Below, piece after piece: positions 1 through 10,179 of a stretch of 51,108 nt of DNA; within the stretch, counting starts at the first letter, position 1, and every line of letters starts with the position of its first letter. Source of the DNA: Rhizobacter sp. (GTDB taxonomy: Bacteria; Pseudomonadota; Gammaproteobacteria; Burkholderiales; Burkholderiaceae_C); NCBI GenBank assembly GCA_025355745.1, contig JANXZA010000128.1:1-51108 (forward strand). Direction: 5' to 3'. Both the position numbers and the translations under genes were made by a program. The notes under the pieces were generated by a model. It ran no database searches, was not told the origin of the DNA, and was given only the letters and a program-made list of their open reading frames with translations.

Positions 1-160
1 TGACGTAACTGGCGTCGCGGTCGCTCGGCACCGCCACGCCCAGATCGGCGCAGGCGGCCTGGATGCAGCGCGTGATCAGCGCGGTGGAGTCGTACAGGGT
101 GCCGTCCCAATCGAAGACGATCAGGTCGAATTGGCGAGTGGTGATGATGGGGGCAATCAT
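1..160 (-). CDS. HAD-superfamily phosphatase, phosphoglycolate phosphatase-like (N-terminal fragment)
   Basis: Only the first 53 codons lie in the window; the gene continues past the left edge. Reading from the ATG at 160 the protein begins MIAPIITTRQFDLIVFDWDG and continues TLYDST, which is HAD motif I (DxDGTLxDS) with both catalytic aspartates. Family knowledge: HAD subfamily IA enzymes with this start are phosphatases of small phosphorylated metabolites such as 2-phosphoglycolate, acting in the cytosol. The gene lies 42 nt downstream of rluC on the same strand and is probably co-transcribed with it, an arrangement I recall as common in Burkholderiales. The substrate cannot be decided from this fragment. 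Confidence 0.8.
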   Translation of the reverse strand, partial: MIAPIITTRQFDLIVFDWDGTLYDSTALITRCIQAACADLGVAVPSDRDASYV

Positions 161-202
161 GGTGGCGTCAGGGTGACTTGAGGTGGGCGGCGCCAACGGT
201 GG

Positions 203-1210
203 TCAGGTCGGCGCCAGCGCGTTCAACAGGTCGTGGCATTCTCGTGGCAGGGGCGCACGCAGCTCGATCACCTCACCCGTGGCAGGGTGCTCGAAGCGCA
301 ACTGCGCCGCGTGCAGGAACATGCGCTCGAAGCGCTGACCGCGCACCGCCTCGCCGCGCGCCAGCGCCTTGTTGAGCGTGAAGTCACCGTACTTTTCGTC
401 GCCCGCGATGGCGTGGCCCTGGTGCGTCAGGTGAACCCGGATCTGGTGCGTGCGGCCGGTCTTGATGGTCACGTCGAGCAAGGTGAATGCGACGAAGCTC
501 TGGGCCACTTTCACCAGCGTGATGGCGCGCTTGGCGGCGTCGTGATCGTCGGCCACCGCACGCACGCGGCGCTCGCCTTCGGAGGTGAGGAACTTGTGCA
601 GCGCGACGTCGATGACCTTCAGCTTCAAGGGCCAGGCCCCGAGCACGAGCGCGGCGTAGGTCTTGCCGATGACCTTCGCGCCCGCGTGCGAGCGCAACTG
701 GTCCTGCAGCGCGACCAGCGCCGAGCGCTTCTTGGCAATCAGCAACAGGCCGGAGGTTTCCTTGTCGAGCCGGTGCACGAGTTCGAGGAACTTGGCCTGC
801 GGGCGGGCCCGGCGCAATTGCTCGATCACACCGAAGGCCACGCCGCTGCCGCCGTGCACGGCCACACCGGCGGGCTTGTCGATCGCCAGCAGATGTTCGT
901 CTTCGAACACGACCGTGAACTCGCGCGGCGGCGCCACCGGGTGGGCGTTGCGCTCGGCCGCGTTCTGCGAGGTGCGCACCGGCGGGACGCGCACGTCGTC
1001 GCCGATCGCCAGCCGGGTGTCGGCGCCGGCGCGGCCCTTGTTGACGCGCACCTCGCCGCTGCGGATGACGCGGTACACATGCGTCTTCGGCACGCCCTTC
1101 AGCAGCTTGACGAGGAAGTTGTCGAGCCGCTGGCCTTCGGAGGCTTCATCGACCGTGACATGAAGCACGGCCGGGGACGCGCCGGGCACCGCCGCCGCGG
1201 CCTTCGGCAT
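203..1210 (-). CDS. rluC: 23S rRNA pseudouridine synthase RluC
   Basis: A 335-residue RluA-family pseudouridine synthase, expected to isomerise uridines 955, 2504 and 2580 (E. coli numbering) of 23S rRNA. An S4-like RNA-binding domain covers about residues 17-75. The catalytic domain carries HRLDKETSG with the likely catalytic aspartate at 149, then the family motifs GKTY and TGRTHQIRVH. The ATG at 1210 was chosen because it gives the family's usual length with a short Ala/Pro-rich head before the S4 domain. The reading frame stays open far upstream, but that sequence is antisense to rne and is not real. It is divergent from rne and followed by a HAD phosphatase gene. RluC is preferred over RluD because of the S4 domain combined with the position next to rne. 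Confidence 0.93.
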   Translation of the reverse strand: MPKAAAAVPGASPAVLHVTVDEASEGQRLDNFLVKLLKGVPKTHVYRVIRSGEVRVNKGRAGADTRLAIGDDVRVPPVRTSQNAAERNAHPVAPPREFTVVFEDEHLLAIDKPAGVAVHGGSGVAFGVIEQLRRARPQAKFLELVHRLDKETSGLLLIAKKRSALVALQDQLRSHAGAKVIGKTYAALVLGAWPLKLKVIDVALHKFLTSEGERRVRAVADDHDAAKRAITLVKVAQSFVAFTLLDVTIKTGRTHQIRVHLTHQGHAIAGDEKYGDFTLNKALARGEAVRGQRFERMFLHAAQLRFEHPATGEVIELRAPLPRECHDLLNALAPT

Positions 1211-1924
1211 GGCGGCCGCCGGTGGATTGGCCCCTATAATGCGTTGCACCACGTAGTTGCCGTAAGTGTTTGATTTTTCAGAGTTTAGTCTCGAAGAATG
1301 AGAACGTCGGCGGCAGCGGGTGGTGCGGTCGGGCCTTGCGGCCTGGCCACCCGGTGATGCAACGCGCAGGCCCACTGCGGCGGGCACCGTCCCCAAGTGA
1401 CGGTGCGGCCGACAGCCCGGCGCGGCAGAGCAAACAAAGAACGAACCCACCCAAAAGGTCTTCCAGACAGGAGACCCGAAGGCGCTGGCAACGGGCCCAC
1501 CAAACCCGCAGCGCTCAAGACGCTTCTGTCCGCGTTCAGTGACTTCTTCCAAGCGGATGTTGACTCCAGCCCCCGACCCGTTGCGCCCCGCGCGTTTGGC
1601 TAGCTCACGGCCAAGAGCCTGTGGCATGGCCAGCGCGCCCGGATCAGCCCGGCGGCTGCCAGCCGATACCTGCGCCACGCGCGCCCTGCCCTTGCGGCAG
1701 CGCAGCCCGCGGCGCCCCGCCGACCCCACTGCCACGCACGCGCCAACGCTGTCTGCACGGCCGGTCTGCTGACCGCCGCGCAGCGCAGTCCAGGGCGACA
1801 CCCTTCCGGTTCTTCGCGTTTTCTCGTGCATCGAATCGTCGCCTGTCCGGCCTTGCCGGCGGCGGCTGTGAGTGATGCGCACCGCTCTTTCCTGATGGAA
1901 GCGGCCGCGCCAAGGAGTGCACCG
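1211..1924. other. Intergenic region with the long rne leader
   Basis: This 714-nt stretch separates divergent rluC and rne. I see no convincing gene in it; the small frames are arginine/proline-rich and look like GC-driven noise. It holds a TATAAT hexamer at 1235-1240 on the plus strand and several self-complementary stretches, for example a perfect 7-bp stem from CACCGTC (1385-1391) and GACGGTG (1399-1405). Family knowledge: E. coli rne has a long 5' UTR whose stem-loops let RNase E cut its own message. A similar feedback leader is an inference here. A good Shine-Dalgarno sequence (AAGGAG) precedes the rne ATG. Confidence 0.5.
1235..1240 (+). promoter_or_regulatory. Candidate -10 box for rne
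   Basis: A perfect TATAAT lies about 685 nt upstream of the rne start, in the divergent region. No good -35 hexamer is visible 16-18 nt upstream, so the match rests on the -10 alone. If used, it would give rne a leader of nearly 0.7 kb. Confidence 0.4.
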
Positions 1925-4900
1925 ATGAAACGCATGCTGATCAACGCGACGCAGCCCGAAGAGCGCCGCCTGGCCATCGTCGATGGCCAGAAGCTGATGG
2001 ATTTCGAGACCGAAATCGAAGGCCGTGAGCAACGCAAGGGCAACATCTACAAGGCCGTCGTGACGCGGGTCGAGCCGTCCCTCGAAGCCTGCTTCGTCGA
2101 CTACGGCGAAGACCGCCACGGCTTCCTGCCTTTCAAGGAAATTGCCAAGACCTACTTCCGCGAAGGCGCCAGTGTGCGCGACGCGCGCATCCAGGACTGC
2201 ATCTCGAACGGCCAGGAGCTGCTGGTTCAGGTCGAGAAGGAAGAGCGCGGCAACAAGGGCGCAGCGCTGACCACTTTCGTGAGCCTGGCCGGCCGCTACC
2301 TGGTGCTGATGCCGAACAACCCGCGGGGCGGCGGCGTATCGCGCCGCATCGAAGGCGAAGACCGCGAGGAGCTGAAGGAAAACCTCGACCAGCTCGAATA
2401 CCCGAAGGGCATGAGCCTGATCGCGCGCACTGCCGGCATCGGCCGCAGCGCGCCCGAGCTGCAGTGGGACCTGAACTACATGCTCAAGCTCTGGAGCGCC
2501 ATCGACGGTGCCTCCAAGGCCGGCAAGGGCGCGTTCCTGATCTACCAGGAATCGAGCCTCGTGATCCGCGCGATCCGCGACTACTTCACCGCCGATGTCG
2601 GCGAGATCCTGATCGACACCGACGACATCTTCGACCAGGCCCAGCAGTTCATGGCCCATGTGATGCCCGAGACGGCCCACAAGGTGAAGCGGTATCGGGA
2701 CGACGCGCCGCTGTTCAGCCGCTTCCAGATCGAGCACCAGATCGAGACCGCGTTCTCGCGCACCGTCAACCTGCCTTCGGGCGGCGCGATCGTGATCGAC
2801 CACACCGAAGCGCTGGTATCGGTCGACGTGAACTCGGCCCGCTCGACGCGCGGCTCCGACATCGAGGAAACCGCGACCCGCACCAACCTGGAAGCCGCCG
2901 ACGAGATTTCGCGCCAGATGCGGCTGCGCGACCTGGGCGGCCTGATCGTCGTCGACTTCATCGACATGGAAGAGTCGAAGAACCGGCGCGAGGTCGAGAC
3001 GCGGCTGCGCGATGCGCTGCGCCAGGACCGGGCGCGGGTCCAGTTCAGCTCGATCAGCAAGTTCGGCCTGCTCGAACTCAGCCGCCAGCGCCTGCGCCCG
3101 GCGCTGAGTGAAGGCAGCCACATCACCTGCCCGCGCTGCAACGGCACCGGCCACATCCGCGACACCGAATCGAGCGCGCTGCAGATCCTGCGCATGGTTC
3201 AGGAAGAGTCGATGAAGGACAACACCGCCGCCGTGCATGTGCAGGTGCCGGTCGAAGTGACCTCGTTCCTGCTCAACGAGAAGCGCACCGAGATCACCAA
3301 GATCGAACTCAAGCAGCGCGTCACCGTGCTGCTGGTGCCGAACAAGAACCTCGACACGCCTAACTACCGGCTCGAGCGGCTGCGCCACGACGACCCGCGC
3401 CTGGAGAACCTGCAGGCCAGCTACACGATGATCGACGAGGCCGAAGAGGAAGTCGGCATCACGCGGCGCGAGAAGACCAAGGCCAAGCAGGAGCCGGTCA
3501 TCAAGGGCATCCTGCCCGAGACGCCGGCCCCGGTGCCGGTGCCCAAGGCGGTGGCGGTGGCGGCTGCGCCTGCGTTGGTGCCCGCGCCGATGATCGTGGT
3601 GCCTGCGGCCGCGCCGGTGGCGGCGGGTGGCGGCTTCTTCGGCTGGGTCAAGAGCCTGTTCGGTGGCGAGACGACGCAACCCGCCGTCGCCACGCCGGTG
3701 GCCGTGCCTGCTGCGGTGGCGGTCAGGCCGGCGGAAGCTCGCGAAGGCCGTGAAGGACGCGGTGATCGCGGCGGCCGTGGCGGCCGGGGCGGGCGCGATG
3801 GTGCTCGTGAAGGAGGACGCGAAAGTGGCCGCGACGGCAAGCGTGGCGAGGGCCGTGCAGATCGCGGTGAGCGCGGCGAAGTGCGCGCTGAAGTGCGCAC
3901 CGAAAGCCGTGGCGAGGGCCGGGGTGAGGCGCGCAGCGAAGCCCGTGGTGAAGGTCGGGGCGAGGGCCGCGGCAGGCGCCCCGAGCGCGCCGAACGGCCA
4001 GCGGCTGACGATACGGTGCGCAGCGAAAACCTGGAGGTCGCACGCAGCGAAGAGCGCAGCCCGCGCGATGAGCGCGAAAGCCGGGACGCTCGGGATGGAC
4101 GTGGCGAAGGACGCGGCGAGAGCCGCCGCGGCCCGCGCCCGGAGCGCGAACCGCGCCGCTCGAACCCGGAAGGCAGCGCGCTGCCTGCGGACGCAACGGC
4201 TGAGCCAGTCGCGGCACCTGCGGCCTTTGGCGATACCTTGCCGGGCGAGCCGGCCGAGGGCGGTGATGCGCAAGGTGAGCGTCAAGGGGCCCGGCGCCGC
4301 AACCGCCGCGGTGGTCGGGGCGGTCGAGATCGCGATGAGGTGGCAGCCGGCGCGAATGGTGCTGAAGACGCCAGTAACGCCAACGGCGATCCAGCCGCCG
4401 TTCAAGCCAGCGCCGTGGCCGATGATCGTGACGAGCGCATGGCCAGCAACGCCGCTGACGCGGCCCAAGGCCAAGATACCGAACCCGCCGCCGAACCCGC
4501 CGCGGACACCGCGCGCGGCGAGAGCGCGAGCGAGACCGGTGAGGTGCGTCGCCGTGGTCGCGGCCGCGATCGCAGCCGTCGCGAGCGCAGCCCGGAAGCC
4601 GGTATCGAGCACGGCGCACCGATGGCCGAAGGGCTGACCGAAGGCGGTGTGCTCGCCGCCGAGGCGTTCCAGGAAGCGGTCGCCCCGATGTCGGTGCCGG
4701 CCATACCAGCGGTGATCGATGTCGCGCAAGTTGCTGCGGCTTCGCCCGTTGTGACTGCCGCGCCGGACCCGGTCGAGGCCTTGATGCCGATCGCCGCAGC
4801 ACCCGTCGTCAGGGTGGAAGCCGTCGCTCCGGCACCGGCCGCCGTGGTGGTGCCGGTGCACCGAGCGGAGCCGCCGGCGCCAGCGCTGGCCGCTGCACCC

Positions 4901-5185
4901 GCAGTGCCCACTGCCCCCGCTGCACCATTCGTGTTGCCGATGAATTCGCTGCAAGCGGTCGCCGAAGCGGCCGGTCTGCAGTGGGTGAACTCCGACGCCG
5001 ACAAGATTCGCAGCGTCCAGGCCGCGATGGCGGTTGAAGCGGCGCCTGCCCACGCACCGCGCGAACGCAAGGTCGCGGCGAGCGTCGAGGAAGGCCCGCT
5101 GGTGCTGGTCGAAACGCGCAAGGACCTGTCGCAGTTCAAGCTGCCGTTCGAGACCGCGCAGGGGGCCGCTCAACCGCCGGTCTGA
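1925..5185 (+). CDS. rne: Ribonuclease E
   Basis: A 1086-residue endoribonuclease E that makes the initiating cuts in mRNA turnover and in rRNA/tRNA processing and scaffolds the degradosome. The N-terminal half carries an S1 RNA-binding domain (about 35-125), the catalytic core with Mg-binding aspartates in [13 protein letters not shown] (near 300) and VVDFIDMEE (near 345), and the Zn-link CPRCNGTGH near 402, all close to E. coli numbering. The C-terminal half is low-complexity, with a Gly/Arg/Glu-rich stretch at about 600-700, then Ala/Pro/Val-rich linker. It ends in a short segment ([18 protein letters not shown]) that I recall as typical of betaproteobacterial enzymes. The ATG at 1925 was preferred over an upstream in-frame ATG at 1826 because AAGGAG sits just before it and [10 protein letters not shown] is the family start. 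Confidence 0.96.
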   Translation: MKRMLINATQPEERRLAIVDGQKLMDFETEIEGREQRKGNIYKAVVTRVEPSLEACFVDYGEDRHGFLPFKEIAKTYFREGASVRDARIQDCISNGQELLVQVEKEERGNKGAALTTFVSLAGRYLVLMPNNPRGGGVSRRIEGEDREELKENLDQLEYPKGMSLIARTAGIGRSAPELQWDLNYMLKLWSAIDGASKAGKGAFLIYQESSLVIRAIRDYFTADVGEILIDTDDIFDQAQQFMAHVMPETAHKVKRYRDDAPLFSRFQIEHQIETAFSRTVNLPSGGAIVIDHTEALVSVDVNSARSTRGSDIEETATRTNLEAADEISRQMRLRDLGGLIVVDFIDMEESKNRREVETRLRDALRQDRARVQFSSISKFGLLELSRQRLRPALSEGSHITCPRCNGTGHIRDTESSALQILRMVQEESMKDNTAAVHVQVPVEVTSFLLNEKRTEITKIELKQRVTVLLVPNKNLDTPNYRLERLRHDDPRLENLQASYTMIDEAEEEVGITRREKTKAKQEPVIKGILPETPAPVPVPKAVAVAAAPALVPAPMIVVPAAAPVAAGGGFFGWVKSLFGGETTQPAVATPVAVPAAVAVRPAEAREGREGRGDRGGRGGRGGRDGAREGGRESGRDGKRGEGRADRGERGEVRAEVRTESRGEGRGEARSEARGEGRGEGRGRRPERAERPAADDTVRSENLEVARSEERSPRDERESRDARDGRGEGRGESRRGPRPEREPRRSNPEGSALPADATAEPVAAPAAFGDTLPGEPAEGGDAQGERQGARRRNRRGGRGGRDRDEVAAGANGAEDASNANGDPAAVQASAVADDRDERMASNAADAAQGQDTEPAAEPAADTARGESASETGEVRRRGRGRDRSRRERSPEAGIEHGAPMAEGLTEGGVLAAEAFQEAVAPMSVPAIPAVIDVAQVAAASPVVTAAPDPVEALMPIAAAPVVRVEAVAPAPAAVVVPVHRAEPPAPALAAAPAVPTAPAAPFVLPMNSLQAVAEAAGLQWVNSDADKIRSVQAAMAVEAAPAHAPRERKVAASVEEGPLVLVETRKDLSQFKLPFETAQGAAQPPV

Positions 5186-5207
5186 CAACCCTTCATCGCG
5201 ATGCTCG

Positions 5208-5242
5208 AACGCCGCCGCAGCTCACGCCCTGGCGGCGTTTTT
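5208..5242 (+). terminator. Rho-independent terminator of rne
   Basis: AACGCCGCC and GGCGGCGTT form a 9-bp stem around a 14-nt loop, and the run of T continues past the stem on the plus strand. It starts 22 nt after the rne stop and separates rne from convergent nagZ. Confidence 0.8.
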
Positions 5243-5245
5243 ACG

Positions 5246-6334
5246 TCAGGGCAGGCGTTCGAGGGATCGTTGGTAGGCCGGCGAATGCATCAACTCGTCC
5301 CAGGTGAAGGGCGCGGTCTGCGGCAGCAGGTCGAGGCGGCGGGCCTCGCTGTCGGCATCACTTTGCCAATGGCCCTGAGCTTGCGCGTCGATCAGGCCGT
5401 CCAGCAACTCATCGACCGCGCGTGAGCCGGGCGTTGACTGGTTGCACAGCAGCACCATGTCACAGCCGGCGTTCAGGGCCACGGTGGCCGCATCGGCGTA
5501 GCTGACCTCGACGCCGTCGATCAGCCGCGCACCGGCCATGCTGAGGTCGTCGCTGAAGATCGCGCCGGTGAAGCCGAGCTGCTGGCGCAGGATTTCCTTC
5601 AGCCAGCGGGCCGAGAAACCGGCCGGCTGCGCATCGACCTTCGGGTAGATCACATGCGCCGGCATCACGCTGGCCAGGCTGGTGCTGAGCCACTCGTAGG
5701 GCTTGGCATCGTCCGCCAGGATCGCCTTCAGCGTTCGCCGGTCGATCGGCACATCGACATGGCTGTCGGCCTTCACGAAACCATGGCCGGGGAAGTGCTT
5801 GGCGCAGTGGTGCATGCCGGCCAGCAGCAGGCCGTGCATCAGGCTCTTGGCCAGCAGCGCGACGACGCGCGGGTCGCGGTGGAAGGCACGGTCGCCGATC
5901 ACGCTGCTGCCGCCATGGTCGAGGTCGAGCACCGGCGTGAAGCTCAGGTCGACACCGCAGGCGCGCAGCTCGGCGCCGAGCACATGGCCGGTGGCGGTGG
6001 CGGCGTCGGTGGCGTCGAGCGCGCCGGCGCCGAGGCCGCGTTTACCGTCGTTCATCCACATCTCGCCGAGCGCGCGCATTGGCGGCAGGTGCGTGAAGCC
6101 GTCGGTGCGAAAGCGCTGGACGCGGCCGCCCTCATGGTCGACGCAGATCAGCAGGTCGGGGCGCAGCTGCTTGATCGCACTGGTCAGTTCGGTGAGCTGG
6201 AGCCGGCTCTGCCAGTTGCGCGCGAACAGGATCAGCCCGCCGGTGAGCGGGTGCTTCAGGCGCCGTCGGTCGTCGGCATTGAGGGTGGTGCCGGCGATGT
6301 CGAGCACGACGGGGGCGTGCAGCTCGGGAGTCAT
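5246..6334 (-). CDS. nagZ: Beta-N-acetylhexosaminidase NagZ
   Basis: A 362-residue glycoside hydrolase of family 3 that removes N-acetylglucosamine from 1,6-anhydro-muropeptides in the cytosol during cell-wall recycling. Visible signatures are [11 protein letters not shown] (about 65-75), KHFPGHG (179-185), the DSHVDVP loop with its catalytic histidine at 192, and [10 protein letters not shown] with the nucleophilic aspartate at 262/263. Family knowledge: the flexible His-Asp dyad acts as the general acid/base. The ATG at 6334 overlaps the acpS stop by 4 nt (ATGA), which supports this start and translational coupling. It is the last gene of the lepA-to-nagZ run. Confidence 0.95.
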   Translation of the reverse strand: MTPELHAPVVLDIAGTTLNADDRRRLKHPLTGGLILFARNWQSRLQLTELTSAIKQLRPDLLICVDHEGGRVQRFRTDGFTHLPPMRALGEMWMNDGKRGLGAGALDATDAATATGHVLGAELRACGVDLSFTPVLDLDHGGSSVIGDRAFHRDPRVVALLAKSLMHGLLLAGMHHCAKHFPGHGFVKADSHVDVPIDRRTLKAILADDAKPYEWLSTSLASVMPAHVIYPKVDAQPAGFSARWLKEILRQQLGFTGAIFSDDLSMAGARLIDGVEVSYADAATVALNAGCDMVLLCNQSTPGSRAVDELLDGLIDAQAQGHWQSDADSEARRLDLLPQTAPFTWDELMHSPAYQRSLERLP

Positions 6335-6741
6335 GGGGTTTCCTTCGGTGCGATGCATTCGACCACGACGAAGCTCGCCGCGTAATCGGTCTCATCGCTG
6401 ACGCTGACATGGGCTTGCAGATGGCGGGCCTCGAACCAGGCAGCCAACGCGCCGTGCAGGCGGATCTGCGGCTTGCCGCTGGGCGCTTTCACGACTTCGC
6501 AATCGCGCCAGGTCATCGGCGCGCGCATCCCCAGACCGATGGCCTTGGAGAACGCTTCCTTGGCCGAGAAGCGGGTCGCGAGGTAGCTGATGCCGCGCGC
6601 CTCGACCTTGGCGCGGCGGGCGCGAAACACGTCGATCTCGTGCGGGCCGAGTACCCGTTCGGCAAAGCGTTCACCGCGGCGTGCGAACGTGGCGGCGATG
6701 CGGCGCACGTCGCAGATGTCGGTGCCCACGCCGAAGATCAT
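6331..6741 (-). CDS. acpS: Holo-[acyl-carrier-protein] synthase
   Basis: A 136-residue phosphopantetheinyl transferase that moves 4'-phosphopantetheine from CoA to the serine of apo-ACP; its substrate acpP is also in this window. It begins [15 protein letters not shown], with the conserved Mg-binding aspartate in GTDI, and carries the second signature [12 protein letters not shown]. The length matches AcpS (about 125-140). It is 9 nt downstream of pdxJ and overlaps nagZ by 4 nt. The pdxJ-acpS order is conserved in many proteobacteria. Confidence 0.95.
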   Translation of the reverse strand: MIFGVGTDICDVRRIAATFARRGERFAERVLGPHEIDVFRARRAKVEARGISYLATRFSAKEAFSKAIGLGMRAPMTWRDCEVVKAPSGKPQIRLHGALAAWFEARHLQAHVSVSDETDYAASFVVVECIAPKETP

Positions 6742-6750
6742 CAGAGACGC

Positions 6751-7554
6751 TCAGGCCGCAAGCGATGCGACATGGATGCAGCGCAGGTAGTCGCGCACCG
6801 CCTCGGTGTAGCCGAGTTCCAGCGCGTCGGCGATCAGCGCATGGCCGATCGAAACCTCTTGCACGCCGGGCACGGCGCGCAGGAAGCCGCCCAGATTCGC
6901 GCGGTTCAGATCGTGGCCGGCGTTGATGCCCAAGCCTTCGCGCAACGCCGCCTGCGCCGTCGCGGTGAAGCCGGCCAGCACGCCAGCGCCGGCGGGTGTG
7001 GCGTGGGCGCGCGCATAGCTTTCGGTGTACAGCTCGACGCGCTCGGCGCGCAGCTCGCGCACCGCCGCCATTGCCTGCGGCAGCGGGTCCATGAACAGGC
7101 TGACGCGCACGCCGAGGCTGCGGGCTTCATCGATCAGCGGGGCCAGGCGCTCGGCATCCTGCGGGAACTGCCAGCCGTGGTCGGAGGTGGACTGCGCGAC
7201 GCTGTCAGGAACGAACGTCACCTGATGGATCGGCAGGCCTTTGCCCGCCAGCTCGCGCACAAAGCCCATCAGGTTGTGGAAGGGGTTGCCCTCGATGTTG
7301 TACTCGGCCTGCGGCCACTGCTGCATCAGGTCGGCCAGCTCGTAGACATCGTGCGCGCGGATGTGGCGCTCGTCGGGCCGCGGGTGGACGGTGATGCCGT
7401 GCGCGCCGGCCTGCAGCGCCAGTGTGGCCGCGCGCAGCACGCTGGGAATGCCCAGCTCGCGCGTGTTGCGAAGCAGCGCGACCTTGTTGACGTTGACCGA
7501 CAAGGCGGTGGCGCCACGCTGCGGGTCGAGGCCGCTGGTGAGCAAGGGGTTCAT
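6751..7554 (-). CDS. pdxJ: Pyridoxine 5'-phosphate synthase PdxJ
   Basis: A 267-residue TIM-barrel enzyme that condenses 1-deoxy-D-xylulose 5-phosphate with 3-amino-2-oxopropyl phosphate to pyridoxine 5'-phosphate, the last ring-forming step of DXP-dependent vitamin B6 synthesis. Family motifs are LSVNVNKVALLRN near the N-terminus, GITVHPRPDERHI, EYNIEGNPF, QVTFVPD, GINAGHDLNRANL and EVSIGHALIADAL. The length is slightly above the usual 240-260. Its ATG overlaps the recO stop by 4 nt and acpS follows 9 nt later, as in the classical recO-pdxJ-acpS arrangement. Confidence 0.96.
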   Translation of the reverse strand: MNPLLTSGLDPQRGATALSVNVNKVALLRNTRELGIPSVLRAATLALQAGAHGITVHPRPDERHIRAHDVYELADLMQQWPQAEYNIEGNPFHNLMGFVRELAGKGLPIHQVTFVPDSVAQSTSDHGWQFPQDAERLAPLIDEARSLGVRVSLFMDPLPQAMAAVRELRAERVELYTESYARAHATPAGAGVLAGFTATAQAALREGLGINAGHDLNRANLGGFLRAVPGVQEVSIGHALIADALELGYTEAVRDYLRCIHVASLAA

Positions 7555-8351
7555 GGTGAGAGGCTTTCAGTCTGCAGGCCCTGCAGGTCCAACATGACCT
7601 GCCGGGTTCGCAAGGTGACTGATCCGAGATGGTGTTGTATCAACCCGCGCAACAGCATTTTCAGCTCGACCAGGCTCCCCAGGCAGACGTGCTGAAGAGC
7701 AGGCAGGCTGCCGTGCTGAAGGGCGGCCTGCAGGCCGGTCAGCATGGCGCCGGTCAGCTCGGCAGCGCCGCCGCGTGCGTCGCCAACACCCGTCTCGGCC
7801 TGCAAGGTGTAGCGCGCATCGGCGCGCACCGCCTGCTGCGTCAGCGTGACGAGGCTCAGGTCGGGAAGCACACCGGTTTCGCGCAGCAGCGTCAGCTCGA
7901 AAGCGCGCAACGCGGCCTGGACCTGCGAGTCGTCGGCGTCGACCAGCGCCGGCAGTGTTTGCGCATAGGCATCGAAGAGCGCGGCGTGCGGGTCGTGGCG
8001 CGCCAGCAGCTTCATTAGCAGCTCGTTGAGGTAGAAGCCGCTGAACAGCGCCGCGCCGGTCAGCATCGCTGCACCCCCGGCCCACTCGGCACCGCGCAGG
8101 TTTTGCACCTCGCTCGACGCCTCGTCGCGCGCTGCGCGGCCGAGCGTGACGAGGATGCGCTGGAACGGCAGCAGCACCGAGCGCAATTGCGAGTACGGCC
8201 GCTTCGCCCCCTTCGCCGCCACCGCGATGCGGCCGAGGTCGCGCGTGAACAGGTCGAGTATCAGGCTCGACTCGCTCCAGTCGTAGCGATGGAGCACGAA
8301 CGCCGCGTGCGGCGCGGCGCGGTGGGGGGCGCGAGCTGGACGCGCAGCCAT
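7551..8351 (-). CDS. recO: DNA repair protein RecO
   Basis: A 266-residue recombination mediator that helps RecR load RecA onto SSB-coated single-stranded DNA (RecFOR pathway). The N-terminal OB fold starts around AAFVLHRYDWSESSLILDLF, followed by GRIAVAAKGAKRP, typical of RecO; the rest is the helical domain. The zinc-binding cysteines of some RecO proteins are not evident. The ATG at 8351 was chosen over the longer frame to 8423, because the extra residues come from a GC-rich palindromic element between era and recO. The last codons overlap pdxJ by 4 nt. Confidence 0.9.
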   Translation of the reverse strand: MAARPARAPHRAAPHAAFVLHRYDWSESSLILDLFTRDLGRIAVAAKGAKRPYSQLRSVLLPFQRILVTLGRAARDEASSEVQNLRGAEWAGGAAMLTGAALFSGFYLNELLMKLLARHDPHAALFDAYAQTLPALVDADDSQVQAALRAFELTLLRETGVLPDLSLVTLTQQAVRADARYTLQAETGVGDARGGAAELTGAMLTGLQAALQHGSLPALQHVCLGSLVELKMLLRGLIQHHLGSVTLRTRQVMLDLQGLQTESLSP

Positions 8352-8371
8352 GGCGGACCTCAGGCCAGCGC

Positions 8372-8417
8372 TGGGCCGCCCCAAGCGGCCTGAGCGCCCC
8401 TCGGGGGCCGGGGCCGC
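8372..8417. repeat. GC-rich palindromic intergenic element (REP-like)
   Basis: The 88 nt between era and recO hold nested GC-rich inverted repeats, including GGCCGCCCCAAGCGGCC and a CCCCTCGGGG core. From memory, very similar CCCCAAG/CCCCTCGGGGG palindromes are scattered between genes in Burkholderiales genomes. Only one clear copy is seen in this window, so the repeat nature is an inference. Confidence 0.4.
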
Positions 8418-8439
8418 AGGCACCTTGGGGTCGTCATTT

Positions 8440-9432
8440 CTACTCGTACCCGTACGAACGCAGATGCGCTTCGTCGTCAGCCCAGCCCGAACGCACCTTG
8501 ACCCACAGTTCGAGGAACACCTTGGCGTCGAGCAGCTTCTCGAGTTCCTGGCGCGCCTCGGAGCCGATGCGTTTCAGGCGTTCGCCGCCGGCACCGATGA
8601 CCATGCCCTTGTGTTGCTCGCGTTCGACCACGATGCTGGCGGCGATGCGGCGCAGGTTACCTTCTTCTTCAAACTTGTCGATCACGACCGTCGAGGTGTA
8701 GGGTAGCTCGTCACCGGTCAGGCGAAAGAGCTTCTCGCGGATGATCTCGCTCGCCAGGAAGCGGTCGCTGCGGTCGGTCAGCGCGTCTTCCTCATACAGC
8801 CACGGCTGCTGCGGCAGATAGGGCTGGATGATGCCGAGCAGACGCTGTACATCGGCATCCTTCTTGGCCGTGAGCGGCACGAACTCGGCGAACGCGTGGC
8901 GCTCCTGCATGGCCTTCAGCCAGGGCGCGAGTTCGGCGCGGCGGTGCACGGCGTCGAGCTTGTTGGCGATCAGGAACACCGGCTTGGCGAACTCGCTGGC
9001 CGAACCAACCTGCGACGACACCAGCGACAGCACCTTCGCATCGTCCAGGCCGAAGCGCCCGGCCTCGACCACGAACAGCACCACATCGACGTCCGCGAGC
9101 ACGCTTTGCACGGTGCGGTTCAGGGTGCGGTTCAGCGCCGCGACGTGCTGAGTCTGGAAGCCCGGCGTGTCGACGAAGACGAACTGCGCGCCGCCCGCAT
9201 CCGCCGACCCAAGACTGCGGATGCCGGTGATGCGGTGGCGCGTGGTCTGCGCCTTGCTCGAGGTGATGCTGACCTTCTGGCCGACGAGGGCGTTGAGCAG
9301 GGTCGACTTGCCGACGTTTGGCCGGCCGACGATCGCGACCAGGCCGCAACGCGCAGCGTTGGGCGACACGGGCTGCGCAGCGGCGTCGACGGTGGCGTCG
9401 GGATCGAGATCGGGTGGCAAGGCGCTGGCCAT
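8440..9432 (-). CDS. era: GTPase Era
   Basis: A 330-residue essential GTPase that binds the 3' end of 16S rRNA and helps assemble the 30S subunit. The P-loop GRPNVGKS is at 36-43, the switch region holds [10 protein letters not shown]3 is DTPGF and G4 is NKLD. The C-terminal KH domain contains [21 protein letters not shown]. The first 30 residues are an Ala/Pro/Asp-rich extension beyond the E. coli protein. The ATG at 9432 leaves a 5-nt gap to the rnc stop; the longer frame upstream overlaps rnc and is rejected. The rnc-era-recO order is the classic operon. Confidence 0.95.
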   Translation of the reverse strand: MASALPPDLDPDATVDAAAQPVSPNAARCGLVAIVGRPNVGKSTLLNALVGQKVSITSSKAQTTRHRITGIRSLGSADAGGAQFVFVDTPGFQTQHVAALNRTLNRTVQSVLADVDVVLFVVEAGRFGLDDAKVLSLVSSQVGSASEFAKPVFLIANKLDAVHRRAELAPWLKAMQERHAFAEFVPLTAKKDADVQRLLGIIQPYLPQQPWLYEEDALTDRSDRFLASEIIREKLFRLTGDELPYTSTVVIDKFEEEGNLRRIAASIVVEREQHKGMVIGAGGERLKRIGSEARQELEKLLDAKVFLELWVKVRSGWADDEAHLRSYGYE

Positions 9433-9437
9433 CGGAG

Positions 9438-10154
9438 TCACGATTGCAAGGGCCCGCCGGGTTGGTCGCTGGCCCGCAACGAGTCGAGCATGCGGCGCGC
9501 GGCCTCTTGTTCGGCGACGCGGCGTGAGCGGCCCTCGCCCGACTCGGCCAGGTTCAGCGCCGGCACCAGGCACTCGACCTCGAAGGTTTGCGCATGGGCC
9601 TGGCCGCGCGTTGCGCTGATGCGGTAGGTGGGCACGGGCAGGCGGCGCGCCTGCAACCATTCCTGCAGCTCGGTCTTCGCGTCCTTGCTCCAACTCGCCA
9701 CGTCGGTGGTCTGGATGACTTCGCCGAACAGGCCGTCGACGACGGTGCTGGCGGCGTCGAAGCCGCCGTCGCGGAAGGTGGCGCCGATCAGCGCTTCGAG
9801 TGCGTCGGCCAGGATCGATGCGCGCTGCGCGCCGCCGCCGCGGGCCTCGCCTTCACCCAGGCGCAGCACCTCGGGCAGGCCAAGCTGCACGGCCACGCGG
9901 TGCAGGCTGTCTTCGCGCACGAGGTGGGCGCGCACGCGCGTCAGGTCGCCTTCGTCGGAGCCCGCGAAGCGCTCGAACAGCAGGCCGGAGATCGCCAGGC
10001 TGAGCACGGCATCGCCGAGGAATTCGAGCCGCTCGTTGTGGTCGGCACCAAAGCTGCGGTGCGTCAGCGCGCAGGTCAGCAAGCTGGCATCGGCGAAGCG
10101 GTGGCCGATGCGCTGCTGCAGGGCGGCGAGGCGGGAGTCCATCGGCTGAAACAT
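9438..10154 (-). CDS. rnc: Ribonuclease III
   Basis: A 238-residue double-strand-specific endoribonuclease that processes 30S pre-rRNA and structured mRNAs. The signature [12 protein letters not shown] is at 41-52 with its metal-binding glutamate and aspartate. The second acidic cluster is in [10 protein letters not shown]. The C-terminal dsRNA-binding domain runs from about 158, with [11 protein letters not shown] and the terminal [10 protein letters not shown] helix. An alternative ATG four codons downstream is equally possible. It follows DUF4845 and lepB and is 5 nt from era. Confidence 0.96.
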   Translation of the reverse strand: MFQPMDSRLAALQQRIGHRFADASLLTCALTHRSFGADHNERLEFLGDAVLSLAISGLLFERFAGSDEGDLTRVRAHLVREDSLHRVAVQLGLPEVLRLGEGEARGGGAQRASILADALEALIGATFRDGGFDAASTVVDGLFGEVIQTTDVASWSKDAKTELQEWLQARRLPVPTYRISATRGQAHAQTFEVECLVPALNLAESGEGRSRRVAEQEAARRMLDSLRASDQPGGPLQS

Positions 10155-10179
10155 GGTGAGCGGGTCGGGTGCAACCGGC

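Noticed and set aside
203-5188. A 1661-codon open frame on the minus strand running through rluC and antisense to all of rne
   Set aside because: Only its last 335 codons are rluC. The rest mirrors rne, is rich in His/Arg/Ala and lacks any recognisable domain; high GC removes stop codons from antisense frames.
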